From: Amylostereum areolatum
Taxonomy: Eukaryota; Basidiomycota; Agaricomycetes; Russulales; Stereaceae
Length of the DNA stretch: 64,000 bases
Assembly (NCBI GenBank): GCA_012932865.1
Contig: SAXG01000010.1
Span: 434,001-498,000, forward strand
Direction: 5' to 3'
Shown here piece by piece: positions 32,113-41,271 of this stretch (position 1 is its first letter; each line of letters starts with the position of its first letter). The notes beneath the pieces were generated by a model, which was not told the origin of the DNA, did not search any database, and saw only the letters and a list, made by a program, of their open reading frames with translations. The translations under genes were made by a program, and so were the position numbers.

Positions 32113-32894
32113 AAATCCTGCGATTCCAGGATGTCCTTCAACAGCGCTACTGCCTGCTCCTTGCCTTCCGCGTCCAGATCCTTCAGCTGGCGAGTGATCG
32201 CCGTGATGGTTTTGGATGGGTCAGGAGCTGCTTTTGCAGTGGACGGAGCCGTGTTTGTCGGCAGGGGAGGGGCCTTGGACCCAGTCTCTACTGCGCCCAC
32301 CCGTCGCGCGCTCGAGTCGCGGTTGGGGCAGTCGCGAGAGACGTGACCGGCTTGTCGACACATGAAGCACTTGCCTTCGCGCATCATCTTTGCGCGCTCG
32401 TCGTCCGTCAGCTTTGCAGGGCGGGTCGAGGTGTTGGTGAAGGCGCCGACTCGGCGCGACGAGGAGTCGTTGGTCGAACCGTTCAAGGTGAGCGCGACAG
32501 CCCCCTTGGACTGACTGCTCTTCCTCTCCGGGTTCTCTTTGAGCCACTGGTGGTTGATGCGGCGGGCGCGCTCCTTCCACTCCGCGAGCTTGGTGGGGAA
32601 CGGGTACGACCGGGCCACCTGCTTGCCGAGGTCACGCTGAAGTCCCTTCTTGAAAAAGTGGATTAGCGCCTCGTCGTCGTACGCTGACATGGTTGCCAGC
32701 ATCTCAAACTCGGTGATAAAGTCAGTGACATCCCGGGTGGTCATTGTGAGCTCGTTGATCTTACGCTGAGCCTCTATCTTCGGATCAACGGGCACGAAGT
32801 CTTTGCCAAACCTCTCGAAGAGCTCTTTGTAGGAGCTATAGTGGAGTGTTGGGGGCGTGGGGTCGAGGGTGTCGGCGTCTTCCTTCTCGTCTTC
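29112..32894 (-). repeat. Right arm of 3,783-bp inverted repeat
   Basis: Reverse complement of 23900-27682. Outer matching stops at 32894, where family B sequence begins with the 3-bp overlap TTC; inner matching stops at 29112, where the spacer holds the rest of integrase, the chromodomain and the LTR. Confidence 0.9.
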
Positions 32895-34172
32895 CTTGTC
32901 GTAGATGTCGTAGTTGCGTTCCGGTTCAGTGAGCGACTTGGACAGGTAGGCAACAGGGTGAAGGTGACCATCTTGGCCGCATTGCGAGAGGATGCCTCCG
33001 GTTGCGAAGTCCGAGGCATCGACTTCTACCAAGTACGGTTTCGACGGGTCAGGGAGAATCAGGACAGGGGATGAGGTGAACACAGATTTGAGGGCAGCGA
33101 AGGCATCTTGACACTCTGCAGTCCAGTTCCATGGATGGTCCTTCTTGGTCAGTTCAAACAGGGGGCATGCAACCTTGGAGAAGTCCTTGATGAAGCGACG
33201 GTATAAGTTTCCAAACCCGAGGAATGACTGGACATCCTTGACGTTACGAGGGGTGGGCCACTCCGTAATGCCTGCTACCTTGACAGGGTCCATAGCAATC
33301 TGGTCGTGCGAGATAATCAAGCCGAGGTACTCGACAGAATCCTGTTCGAAGACACATTTCTCTGGCTTGAGGAAGAGGTCATTGTCTTTCAGGTGTTGTA
33401 GCACCTGCATCATCAGTTCACGGTGTTCTTCGAGTGTCTCTGTGAAGACAAGGATGTCGTCTATGTAAATGACGACCTTGCCACTATCGATGAGATCCTT
33501 GAAAAGTTCATTCATCATTGCCTGGAAGGTTGCAGGAGAATTCATAAGGACAAAGAACATCACCAGAGGTTCGTACAGCCCGCAGTTCGTTTTGAAAGCG
33601 GCCTTCCACTCATCTCCTTCCTTGATACGGACATTGTTGTATCCCCAGCGGACGTCCATCTTGGAGAAGACCTTGGCACCCTTGAGTTTGTCGACAAGCT
33701 TGGAGATGAGTGGGAGCGGGTATTCGTTCTTGATAGTGCCTTTATTCAACGCTCGATAGTCCTGTACAGGACGAAGCTTCCCATCCTTTTTCTTGACAAA
33801 GAAGAAGGGACTCGCCATGGATGATTTTGACGGGCGAATGTACCCCTTCTTGACGTGTTCATCGAGGAAGCTGTCCAACTCTTGCTGCTCAGATGGGGTC
33901 AAAGGATATACCTTGCAAGCCTTTGGTTGGAAGTCTGGTTTCAGGTCAATAGCATGGTCCCAGGGACGTCGCTCAGGTAGACGTTCAGACGTAGCTTTGT
34001 CGAACACCGACTTGAACGAGCGATATTGCTCAGGGACCATATCTTCAAACATTTTTGCCTTGACATCAGCCGCCTGTTCTGCAAGCTGTTGCGCCTTGGT
34101 GAAGGTGGCACATATGGCGAGGTCGTTGGACTGTTCTTCTCGTGCTAGTTGTTCAAGGGTGACTTCCTTCAC
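32109..34172 (-). CDS. Chimeric frame: family B reverse transcriptase/RNase H fused to family A gag
   Basis: A single open frame of 687 codons. Residues 1 to about 426 are family B pol: [17 protein letters not shown], reverse transcriptase with YIDD ([11 protein letters not shown]) and RNase H to NYDIYDKE. From the next residue it is family A gag ([20 protein letters not shown]..) through its CCHC knuckle [14 protein letters not shown] to the gag stop. The joint lies at 32894/32895, with a 3-bp overlap (GAA in coding sense). It is a fusion by DNA rearrangement or template switching and is unlikely to be functional, but it keeps frame. Confidence 0.85.
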   Translation of the reverse strand: MKEVTLEQLAREEQSNDLAICATFTKAQQLAEQAADVKAKMFEDMVPEQYRSFKSVFDKATSERLPERRPWDHAIDLKPDFQPKACKVYPLTPSEQQELDSFLDEHVKKGYIRPSKSSMASPFFFVKKKDGKLRPVQDYRALNKGTIKNEYPLPLISKLVDKLKGAKVFSKMDVRWGYNNVRIKEGDEWKAAFKTNCGLYEPLVMFFVLMNSPATFQAMMNELFKDLIDSGKVVIYIDDILVFTETLEEHRELMMQVLQHLKDNDLFLKPEKCVFEQDSVEYLGLIISHDQIAMDPVKVAGITEWPTPRNVKDVQSFLGFGNLYRRFIKDFSKVACPLFELTKKDHPWNWTAECQDAFAALKSVFTSSPVLILPDPSKPYLVEVDASDFATGGILSQCGQDGHLHPVAYLSKSLTEPERNYDIYDKEDEKEDADTLDPTPPTLHYSSYKELFERFGKDFVPVDPKIEAQRKINELTMTTRDVTDFITEFEMLATMSAYDDEALIHFFKKGLQRDLGKQVARSYPFPTKLAEWKERARRINHQWLKENPERKSSQSKGAVALTLNGSTNDSSSRRVGAFTNTSTRPAKLTDDERAKMMREGKCFMCRQAGHVSRDCPNRDSSARRVGAVETGSKAPPLPTNTAPSTAKAAPDPSKTITAITRQLKDLDAEGKEQAVALLKDILESQDF

Positions 34173-34996
34173 GACTCCCGCAGCACGTAGGCTGTCTTGG
34201 GTCCATGAAGCCAGAACAATGTCCGACTGCTCGTCGTCATCTTCTGTGAACCACTTTGCGCCTGAAGGTGTATGGCAGGGAGAACGAACACAAGCATCTG
34301 TACATGGCGGGCAGGGATCATGTACTTCGTGTTGCTTGGGTGGTTGGTCACCGTGTGGACACGAGGTTCTTCGACTTCAACCTCGTCAGCTTCAACGACG
34401 TTGATGGGTGGTTGTGGCCCAGACCGATGTTCAGGTTTGATGCGAAGCTTCTTGACCGGAGGTTTGTGTAGAACGCAAGTGGGTGGGCAGCGTGTCATGT
34501 TGACTTCTTCTCCATCCCAGTTGATTTCTGGGTTATGCTCCTTCAACCAGTCAGTTCCTAGGATCATGTCGTGATCACCGATGTCTGTGACAAAGAATTT
34601 GGCTGTTTCTTCATGATACGATTCTGTGGATTGCGCGTAGATGCAAACACACTGGGTAGTCGAATGACGTACCCATTCCATTATGTTCTCCATCCCATCT
34701 ACATTGCGGACAGGGAACGGGCGGTCGAGGGCATCTAACGAGAGCCCTTTCTTCTCTGCAAATCTTTGGTTAATTATAATGCCTTCAGCACCGCTATCCA
34801 GCAGCGCTTCAGCGTTGATTTTTCTTCCAGTGACTCGTCCAATCAGTTTGACATCCAGCAATATTGAGGGCGTGTGCCTATTCTTCGTGACCGTTGACAA
34901 CTTCAAGTAGGTTGGAAGGACACACTTACTGGATTGCATGGATGATAGTACAGAGAAACGATTTGACGATGCCATAGAAAAACCTTTGCCACCCAC
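34169..34996 (-). pseudogene. pol: Family B pol, protease region
   Basis: It contains the retropepsin motif LLDSGAEGIIINQRF and the conserved ITDIGDHDMILGTDWL-like segment. A frameshift near 34250 separates it from the reverse transcriptase frame that starts at 34172. Upstream, the frame extends to the GGATTTTTAG overlap with gag, where it is in the -1 frame as in family A. Confidence 0.8.
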
Positions 34997-35019
34997 AGAC
35001 GACGTGACTGGGGGGCGCT

Positions 35020-36054
35020 CTAAAAATCCAAACCACCAGCGAGATCCTTCAACATCGCCGCGGCCTCCTCACACTCCTCCTTGCCCAACTTCTTCATCTT
35101 GTTGATCAGGACCGATATCTCCTTGACTGGATCTGCATTTGAGGTTGTTGCTGCTTGAGGGGACGAGGGAGCATGCGCAGAGGGTACTCCTGAGTTTGAG
35201 TCAGTTTCCAACGCTCCTACACGTCTTCTACTGCTCGAGTCCTTGTTCGGGCAGTTGCGCAGCATGTGACCTGGTTGGCAACAGAGGAAACAACCACCTT
35301 CCTTGTGCAGGCGCTCGCGCTCAGCATCAGTGAGACGTCCTGGACGCCCTCCTTGGGTGCTGACTGCTCCAACACGTGGTCCACTGCTGGTGGAGGATGA
35401 GGGTCGTGTGCTAGCGGTCGATGACGAGGTCTTCTGCTTCCGGTCTGCAGGCGATGCGAGCCGGCGGTTGCGGAGAAAGGCTTCATTGAGCGCACATGCA
35501 CGAACCTTCCAGTTGTCAATAGTAGTAGGGAGCGGCCAAGTCCTCTCGCATTCCTTGCAAAGGCCACTGTTCAATCCTTCTTTGAAGAAGTAGAGAACGG
35601 ACTCGCCTTGGAATCCTGAGCGTGGGAGGAGGGACTCGAATTCGGTGATGTACTGCTGCACGGGGCGGTCACCCTGCCTGAGGTCTGCAAGGGCATTCTG
35701 AGAGGTGATGGTCTCATCAAACTGCTTGAAGTCCTTGTCAAACTGGGCGAGGACCTCCTTGAGGGTGAGCCACTTTGCACGAGTGGTCGTACCCGCTGGC
35801 TTGTTATCCTCGGCATCGAGGATCTCCTCCTGGCACAGCTCTGCCCATACGCCGGCGACTGAGCCTTCCATCAGGGAAAGCATCAGCTGTATCTTGTTGT
35901 CGTCGCTTGCGTACTTCTTGCTATTTGCCCTAAGGAACATGCGGACAGCATTTTTGAAGCGACACGACTCCTTGTGATCGCCGGTGAATGGCTTAGGCTT
36001 AACGTCTATCTTGCCGGTGGAGGGGGCGGGGGTGGTCAAGGCTGGTTGAGACAT
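35020..36054 (-). CDS. gag: Gag of Gypsy family B
   Basis: 344 residues starting MSQPALTTPAPS. It has a gag core (KPFTGDHKESCRFKNAVRMFL; YITEFESLLPRSGFQGE) and one CCHC knuckle CFLCCQPGHMLRNC, followed by an Arg/Ser-rich tail. The frame is intact. Its stop lies in GATTTTTAG, the same recoding context as family A. Confidence 0.83.
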   Translation of the reverse strand: MSQPALTTPAPSTGKIDVKPKPFTGDHKESCRFKNAVRMFLRANSKKYASDDNKIQLMLSLMEGSVAGVWAELCQEEILDAEDNKPAGTTTRAKWLTLKEVLAQFDKDFKQFDETITSQNALADLRQGDRPVQQYITEFESLLPRSGFQGESVLYFFKEGLNSGLCKECERTWPLPTTIDNWKVRACALNEAFLRNRRLASPADRKQKTSSSTASTRPSSSTSSGPRVGAVSTQGGRPGRLTDAERERLHKEGGCFLCCQPGHMLRNCPNKDSSSRRRVGALETDSNSGVPSAHAPSSPQAATTSNADPVKEISVLINKMKKLGKEECEEAAAMLKDLAGGLDF

Positions 36055-36734
36055 GGTGGTTGCAGGCAGTTGAAATGAGGGGAGAGGGTTAACAGGGGCT
36101 ACAGGGGACTGATGGGGACTTTGAATAGCTGGAGAGCCTGGGGTAGAGGGAGGCAGGGGGACTGCGAGCGCGTTGCGGAAGGATGCGACACATTTGTTGT
36201 GTGCAAGAGTGATCCTGTAGAATGCTTCTGCAGCGACCTCGAGTTCTTCGTCTAAGAGGAATGGTTTTTCACCTGTGGCCCAGGTCCAATGATCAACGTC
36301 TGCATCGTAGAAGCTGGGATACCACTCTACGACTGCGTGTCCGTTCTTCTTGTAGGCGTACCACTTCTTTGTACGCTCGTCAAATCTGGTACCGAGGGGA
36401 ACAGACCAAGGTTAGTCTTGTCGCGGTGGAGGTGGAGGGGAGCCTTCTTCTTGAGGAGCAGTGGCGACTTCTTCTCACTTGGGGGTCTGGGGATTATAGA
36501 TACGGTCGTGCTCCTGTGCCGCAACGTCAATATCAGTCTGTTTGATGTAAGGGAAGCCTTCCTCGTCGTTGAAGTACCACTGGGCAGTGACTCCGTCGTC
36601 GTGTGTCCAATGTACGGTTCGTCATCCACCAAGGGTGAGGGTGTAGTACTCGCCTGGGGTAGCTCCACGAGTGAAGCCTAGAGGGAAGTCTGGAGTAGTG
36701 GCACGGGGGGAGGATTTGGAAGTGATGGTGGTGT
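36055..36734 (-). pseudogene. Family B pre-gag module 2
   Basis: The minus-strand translation gives FTRGATPGEYYTLTLGG, QWYFNDEEGFPYIKQTDIDVAAQ and GTRFDERTKKWYAYKKNGHAVVEWYPSF, parallel to family A module 2. In-frame stops (for example after TLTLGG) and frame changes show decay. The shared KWYAY..VVEW core supports homology. Confidence 0.5.
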
Positions 36735-37340
36735 CTAGAAGAAGTCTGCCGCGATGGGGCAATGGCCTAAGAGGCGAGCGGTGAGGTAGGAGGCTTTGAG
36801 AGCCTGGTGGATCTTGTGCTGATGATGACGCTGTTGCAGCTCTTTGCGGCTGGTGACCGTTCAACGAAGTGGTGGTGGCAGTGTAGATTTGGGTGTAGGG
36901 AGGGCAAAGTTATAGACGGTGGGGAAGCTTTGACGGACAAGTGATGGTGGCAGATGGGTGTTGGAACAGGTGTGCCAGGTGGGGGAGTGTATGGAAAACT
37001 CAAAGCGGTTCTGATCTATATCAAAGCGCACAACAACGTGAGCGTAGAGGCAGAGGATTGTCTGCCTACCGTGACCGTGATTCCAGCGCCACTCGTAAAT
37101 GCGGCAGTTGACACCGTGGACTTTCCAGGTGTGCTCTTTGCAGAGGAGCTCAAGGGCGCGTAGGCGATCGACAGTGACGGCGTCTTCTCGAGGCCAAGGG
37201 AAGGGAGCGTCGCGATTGGAGTTGAAAGTTTGGAGGTTGAATGCGATGAAGATCGGTTGATCGAGTGGTTCCAGGATGGGGGATTTAATGTCGTAAAGAC
37301 GGCAAGGGATGTGGTGAAGTGGGTGTGGGGGAGATCATCC
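36735..37340 (-). pseudogene. Family B pre-gag module 1 (ORF0)
   Basis: The minus-strand frame reads ..LDQPIFIAFNLQTFNSNRD, WKVHGVNCRIYEWRWNHGHG, FEFSIHSPTWHT and HQHKIHQALKASYLTARLLG..IAADFF, then TAG at 36737-36735. This matches family A ORF0 in order and at the terminal ADFF-TAG. An in-frame stop (TAG) is present after STLPPPLR. No AUG begins it. Confidence 0.5.
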
Positions 37341-37343
37341 TAG

Positions 37344-37716
37344 TGTTAGGGATCGGTCCAGCGACTGGCAGATCACCCAAGTCACCCAAAGAGAGAGAGA
37401 AAAGAGGATGGATTGACAGGAGAGAGAGTCCAAGTCCAGGCGTAGGGCCGAAGCAGTACGTGGGGAACAAAGAGGACAATCTAAGGAAAAGGGACGTAGA
37501 GGAGAGCCTTATATATGTACAGGATCGATGATGCGAGAATGGTGCAAGTGGGAGAGAACAATAAGGAAAGGAAGGGGGAGGACGGAGTCCGGAGCGATGA
37601 TGTCATAGATGGAAAGATAAGAGGAGTCAGGCTGACAACATCATGTGATGGAAAATGTAATCATGTGACTGAACGTGATGCAACGAAAAGGAAAAGGATT
37701 GAGGCGATCCGTGACA
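37344..37716 (-). repeat. 5' LTR of Gypsy family B
   Basis: In the minus orientation it begins TGTCACGGATCGCC at 37716 and ends ..CCTAACA at 37344 (373 bp). It shares its first 12 bases with family A LTRs. A TATA-like box (CCTTATATA on the plus strand, 37506-37514) is present. Confidence 0.8.
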
Positions 37717-37820
37717 ATACTCACACTCCCGTGAGTATTGGGGTCACAAGTACCTGTACTCGCGGATGCCAATACCTGTACGGATACAGGTATCACAGGT
37801 ACCTGTGGTGCCTGAGAATA
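37717..37820. repeat. GTACCTG-rich repeat, left copy
   Basis: It begins with a hairpin, CAATACTCAC..GTGAGTATTG (37714-37741), then repeats ACAAGTACCTGTACTC, GGATGCCAATACC and CACAGGTACCTGT. A related block lies at 41280-41460 on the other side of the Harbinger element. Confidence 0.65.
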
Positions 37821-38408
37821 ATGACATCATCTCTACCATATGGCTAGCCTAGCCCAGTTGAGTACTATTAGTACTGTTGAGGTGCTTACTGGATATAAGA
37901 TGTATCTCTTGATCTACAGTGTTTGGAAGCATGATCAACATATTGATGCAATATAACAAGCACATAGAGTAGATTCTGATCATATATGGCTACATAGAAG
38001 CAAAGGTGCCTTTATATCTACACAGAATTGAAGCCACCTCTTATATTTACCTGCCATATTGAGTTTAAAGTGGATTGTACTCTGCAAAGTTGTAGAAGTT
38101 GTATCTGGCTTAGCCATCCACCATATTTATTTTGGTCACAGGCGTGTGAGTATTAGGGGTTTTCACGGTGCCGATTTTGACGTCGATTTCAGTTCGCTTT
38201 CAGTCTCGGGGAACCCCGAAATCAAATCTGACTCTGATGACCCCCACTTCAAATCCACTTTCACGCGCTCCAGGGTTACTGTGCCGGGCCTCATGCTGTC
38301 GGAGATTGAATTCACATGACCAGACCGGTTAATGCGATTGGACCGTAATAAGCCTGAGTTATCGACGAGAGATCTTTTCCTCTTGCTCTCTCCCTCCCAT
38401 CTGTCTGC

Positions 38409-39923
38409 ATGATGCCTGGCTCTACTCCCCGGCAAGATATGCATGATGCACTACACAGGGCTTTTCTTGTCAACTTTATGGCTGAGGCTGAGGCCCAGAT
38501 GGTTGATGACTTGGCTCATGAGTCTGACTCTGACTCGGATATCTCTATGCATGATTCTGCTTCTAGCTCATCTTCTTCCTCATCCCTATCTTCCCCCCTC
38601 AATGCAGAGGACCCTCTAGAGACTCTGGTTGATGATCATCTTTTAAACTTGGGTGTGCTGTATTCGGAGCACTATCTGGAAGAGCGCAGAGCTATCCGTA
38701 AAAGCCCTGAGCTGATGCGCCTTCTTCTGACCGAGTACAAAGTCAATCATCCCGAGATCTTTCGCTCGTATTTACGAGTTGATCCGGAATGCTTCGACTG
38801 TCTCATTGAGGCAATTCAGGATGATCCTGTGTTCCAAAATGACTCGCAGAACGAGCAGATGTCTGTTCGCAAGCAACTTGTGATTGCACTTTTCTGGTTC
38901 GGGCATCATGAAAATGCGGCAAGCACTATGAAGGTTGCTATCCAGTTTGGGGTTGGATATGAGATGGTTCATCTTGCGACATCCCATGTTATGAAGGCAT
39001 GCTGCTCGGACTCGTTTTGCAACTCCACAGTGCAGTGGGCCAGTCCCGAGGCAAAGAAGATAGCAAAGCAGTGAGTCTCAGACCACTCCTGTCCAGCTTG
39101 GCGGGATGGCTGGCTTATGGTTGATGGCATCCTTGTTCCCTTGTTTGAGTGTCCAAGCTTTTTTGGCAACAAGTGGTTTGACCGACATGGTAACTATTCT
39201 GTGAATGTCCAGGTGTGTATTTTTTAAAGGTGACTTGTGCAAGACTACAACTCCTGCTTAGATTGTCTCGACACCTGATCTGCGTATACGGGACTTTGCT
39301 GTTGGCCTTTCTGGAAGTGCACATGATGCTGTTGCGTGGTGAGAGACACGTGCATATCAGCGCAAGAATGTCCTTTTGGATCCTGGAGAGTGGATCTGGG
39401 CAGATTCAGCATACCCGCTGCAAATGTGGTGCCAAGCACCCTACAAAGTGTATGTGCATGCTAGCTCAGATTGCATACTTATTAACTCTCACATAGCCCG
39501 GAAAAAGACACTCCAGAAAATACACAATTCAACTACTACGTCTCAAATGTCCGCATTTGTTCTGAACATGCTATCGATTTTCTGAAGGGTCGTTGGGTGT
39601 CACTTAAAGGCCTCCGCCTCCGCATCTCAAGTGAAAGAAGCATCCAATATGCAAGTTTACGGATCACTACATGCATCAATCTACATCTATTCGCCATGAA
39701 TCATGAAGACGGACAGGATATGGAGAAGGATCAAATTTTTCAGGAAGGACGGAAGTATATGGAGGAGCAAAGGACAGTGGAAAGGGAATGACAGGAGGAG
39801 TTAGAGAGGGTACAAGGAGAAAGAGAGGGTCAGCGGGAAGAGGCACGGGATATAGAGCTGATTAGGGGGAAGATAAAGCAGGCAGAATTGAAGGAGGGAC
39901 TGAAGGAATGGCTGGAGGAATAG
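38409..39923 (+). pseudogene. Harbinger transposase with three in-frame TGA codons
   Basis: It begins MMPGSTPRQDMHDALHR, with an acidic Ser-rich segment, then a helix-turn-helix-like region (VRKQLVIALFWFGHHENAAS..GVGYEMVHLATSHV) and a DDE_Tnp_4-like core: WRDGWLMVDGILVP (first Asp), FDRHGNYSVNVQ, intron about 39213-39261, LRIRDFAVGLSGSAHDAVAW, GEWIWADSAYPL (second Asp), an intron near 39449-39496, then SEHAIDFLKGRW (Glu) and SLKGLRLRI. The tail is Glu/Lys-rich and coiled-coil-like. In-frame TGA codons lie at 39072-39074 (where related proteins have Trp), 39340-39342 and 39789-39791. The second intron junction is off by one base. The gene is dead. Confidence 0.8.
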
Positions 39924-40004
39924 GTTGATTGGTATAGAGATGTTAACTTGTAGAAGAAGGATTAGCTATTAAATGGTGGAAGATAAACAAGGAAGAACAT
40001 AGAG

Positions 40005-41074
40005 TTAAGAAAGAAGTTCAGGATTGACATCAGGAAGGGTGGGAGGAGCTGGAACACGGACGCCAGCAGCCATGGCTTGAAGACGTGCAAGTTTGATCTG
40101 GCGATCCATCATGTAAACCTGGTGCACGCGGTCGCGCGCTGCCTCCTCATGTCGGGCATCTTCAAGCTCCATAGCGCCACAGACTTTGGCCTCCTCATGC
40201 TTTACACAATATTTGGTCTTCTCTTGCTCTGCAATCCGCACCTGCTCGATGCGAGCCAGACGGTTAGCTTCAGAGATACGGGCTATATCATCAATCATAT
40301 CAGCCTTCCGCTTACGTGGCCCCGAACTAGACGAAGGTGCCAGACACTCTCGTAAGACGTCATCTACGAAAGATGTCAGACTTCATGTACCACCAGAATT
40401 TGCATAAGCCTACCCCATATATTCGCAATCTCACTCCCCTCCTGTATCTCACTCTCTCTGTCGTTGTCGATCAGGCCATGGCCGGTCACCGAAAGCCGCT
40501 TACGCTGCGTGAAGTACAGCTTTTTGACACTAAAATTCCGTTAGAGCCTGAATATAAGCATGAACAGGGAACGTATGCAGCAATCCGGTTGCGGATAGCG
40601 GTAGCAATATCCTCTGTCTGGGCCACCAAAAACTTGAACTGGTCATCCTCCACGAATGCGGTACGAGCCAGAATGCAGCTGTGTGCCACAGCATCCTTCC
40701 CGCCCGACAAGACAGTGGTCTCACCCTGCATATCAAAGTTGAAAGCTTGTCGGAGTGTTGTTGACTCCTCGATCTTGGTGAGAAGATGGTCCATGATCCA
40801 CACATCTTTCTTCCAGCTAAAAAGACCGGTGAATTTCATCAGAAACACGGAGAGAAAAGAGGTGTGATCACTGAAATAAGGTCTTTTGAGACCTCTTCGT
40901 GGGGCTCTCGTTCTCCTTGACCTCGGTGGCTGCAGTAGGCTGTGAGGTGGCCTTGGAGGGGGAAGGTTCCGAGTGAGAGGTGTCCTTGCTTTTCTTGCTC
41001 TGAGAGCTGGGCTTCTTCTTCGGAGATGTAGCTGCCTGAAGCTCAGATTCAAGCCTTTCCTTCTCGGATGGCAT
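40005..41074 (-). CDS. Second gene of the Harbinger element, hypothetical
   Basis: The minus strand starts MPSEKERLESELQAATSPKKK, with a Lys/Ser/Thr-rich N-terminus (nuclear-like), followed after a probable intron (about 40830-40890) by SWKKDVWIMDHLLTKIEESTTLRQAF, GGKDAVAHSCILARTAFVED and TAIRNRIAAYV. A final Ala/Arg/Glu-rich helical exon (40298-40005: MIDDIARISEANRLARIEQVRIAEQEKTK..) ends in a TAA/TGA near 40005. Harbinger elements usually encode a Myb/SANT-like DNA-binding partner; this protein occupies that place, but I cannot see a clear Myb fold. The exon structure is approximate. Confidence 0.4.
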
Positions 41075-41271
41075 GTCGGAGAGGAGATAGAGGATGGGGA
41101 GATGTGTTGGTTGACTCGGACAAGGAAACAGAGCGCGACACGTCAGCCGTTACACTCGTATTCAAACTCCGACAGGAAATACGGGAAAAGCCGAAAGTGA
41201 GCTCGACCCAATTTTACTTCGCTCAAAAACGAGTTGAAAGCGAGACTGAAAGCACCATGAAAACCCCTATT

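Larger units (their letters stand above)
27683..32894 (-). mobile_element. Gypsy family A copy 3 (right arm), 5' end missing
   Basis: On the minus strand it retains the 3' part of gag, all of pol, the polypurine tract and an LTR lacking its last 13 bp. It is joined at 32894 to family B. It supplies the integrase C-terminus and chromodomain that the left copy lacks. Confidence 0.88.
32895..37716 (-). mobile_element. Gypsy family B, 3' half missing
   Basis: Minus-strand order is LTR (37716-37344), leader with both conserved pre-gag modules, gag, protease, reverse transcriptase and part of RNase H, then the junction with family A. Integrase, chromodomain and 3' LTR are absent. Proteins are clearly related to family A but diverged (YIDD instead of YMDD; different gag). 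Confidence 0.85.
38155..41268. mobile_element. PIF/Harbinger-like DNA transposon
   Basis: The terminal inverted repeats AGGGGTTTTCA(C/T)GGTGC are at 38155-38171 and 41252-41268, flanked by the 3-bp direct repeat ATT (38152-38154 and 41269-41271). Both ends also carry CTTTCAGTCTC-like subterminal motifs. It contains a plus-strand DDE transposase pseudogene and a minus-strand second gene, the two-gene arrangement typical of this superfamily. Confidence 0.85.
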
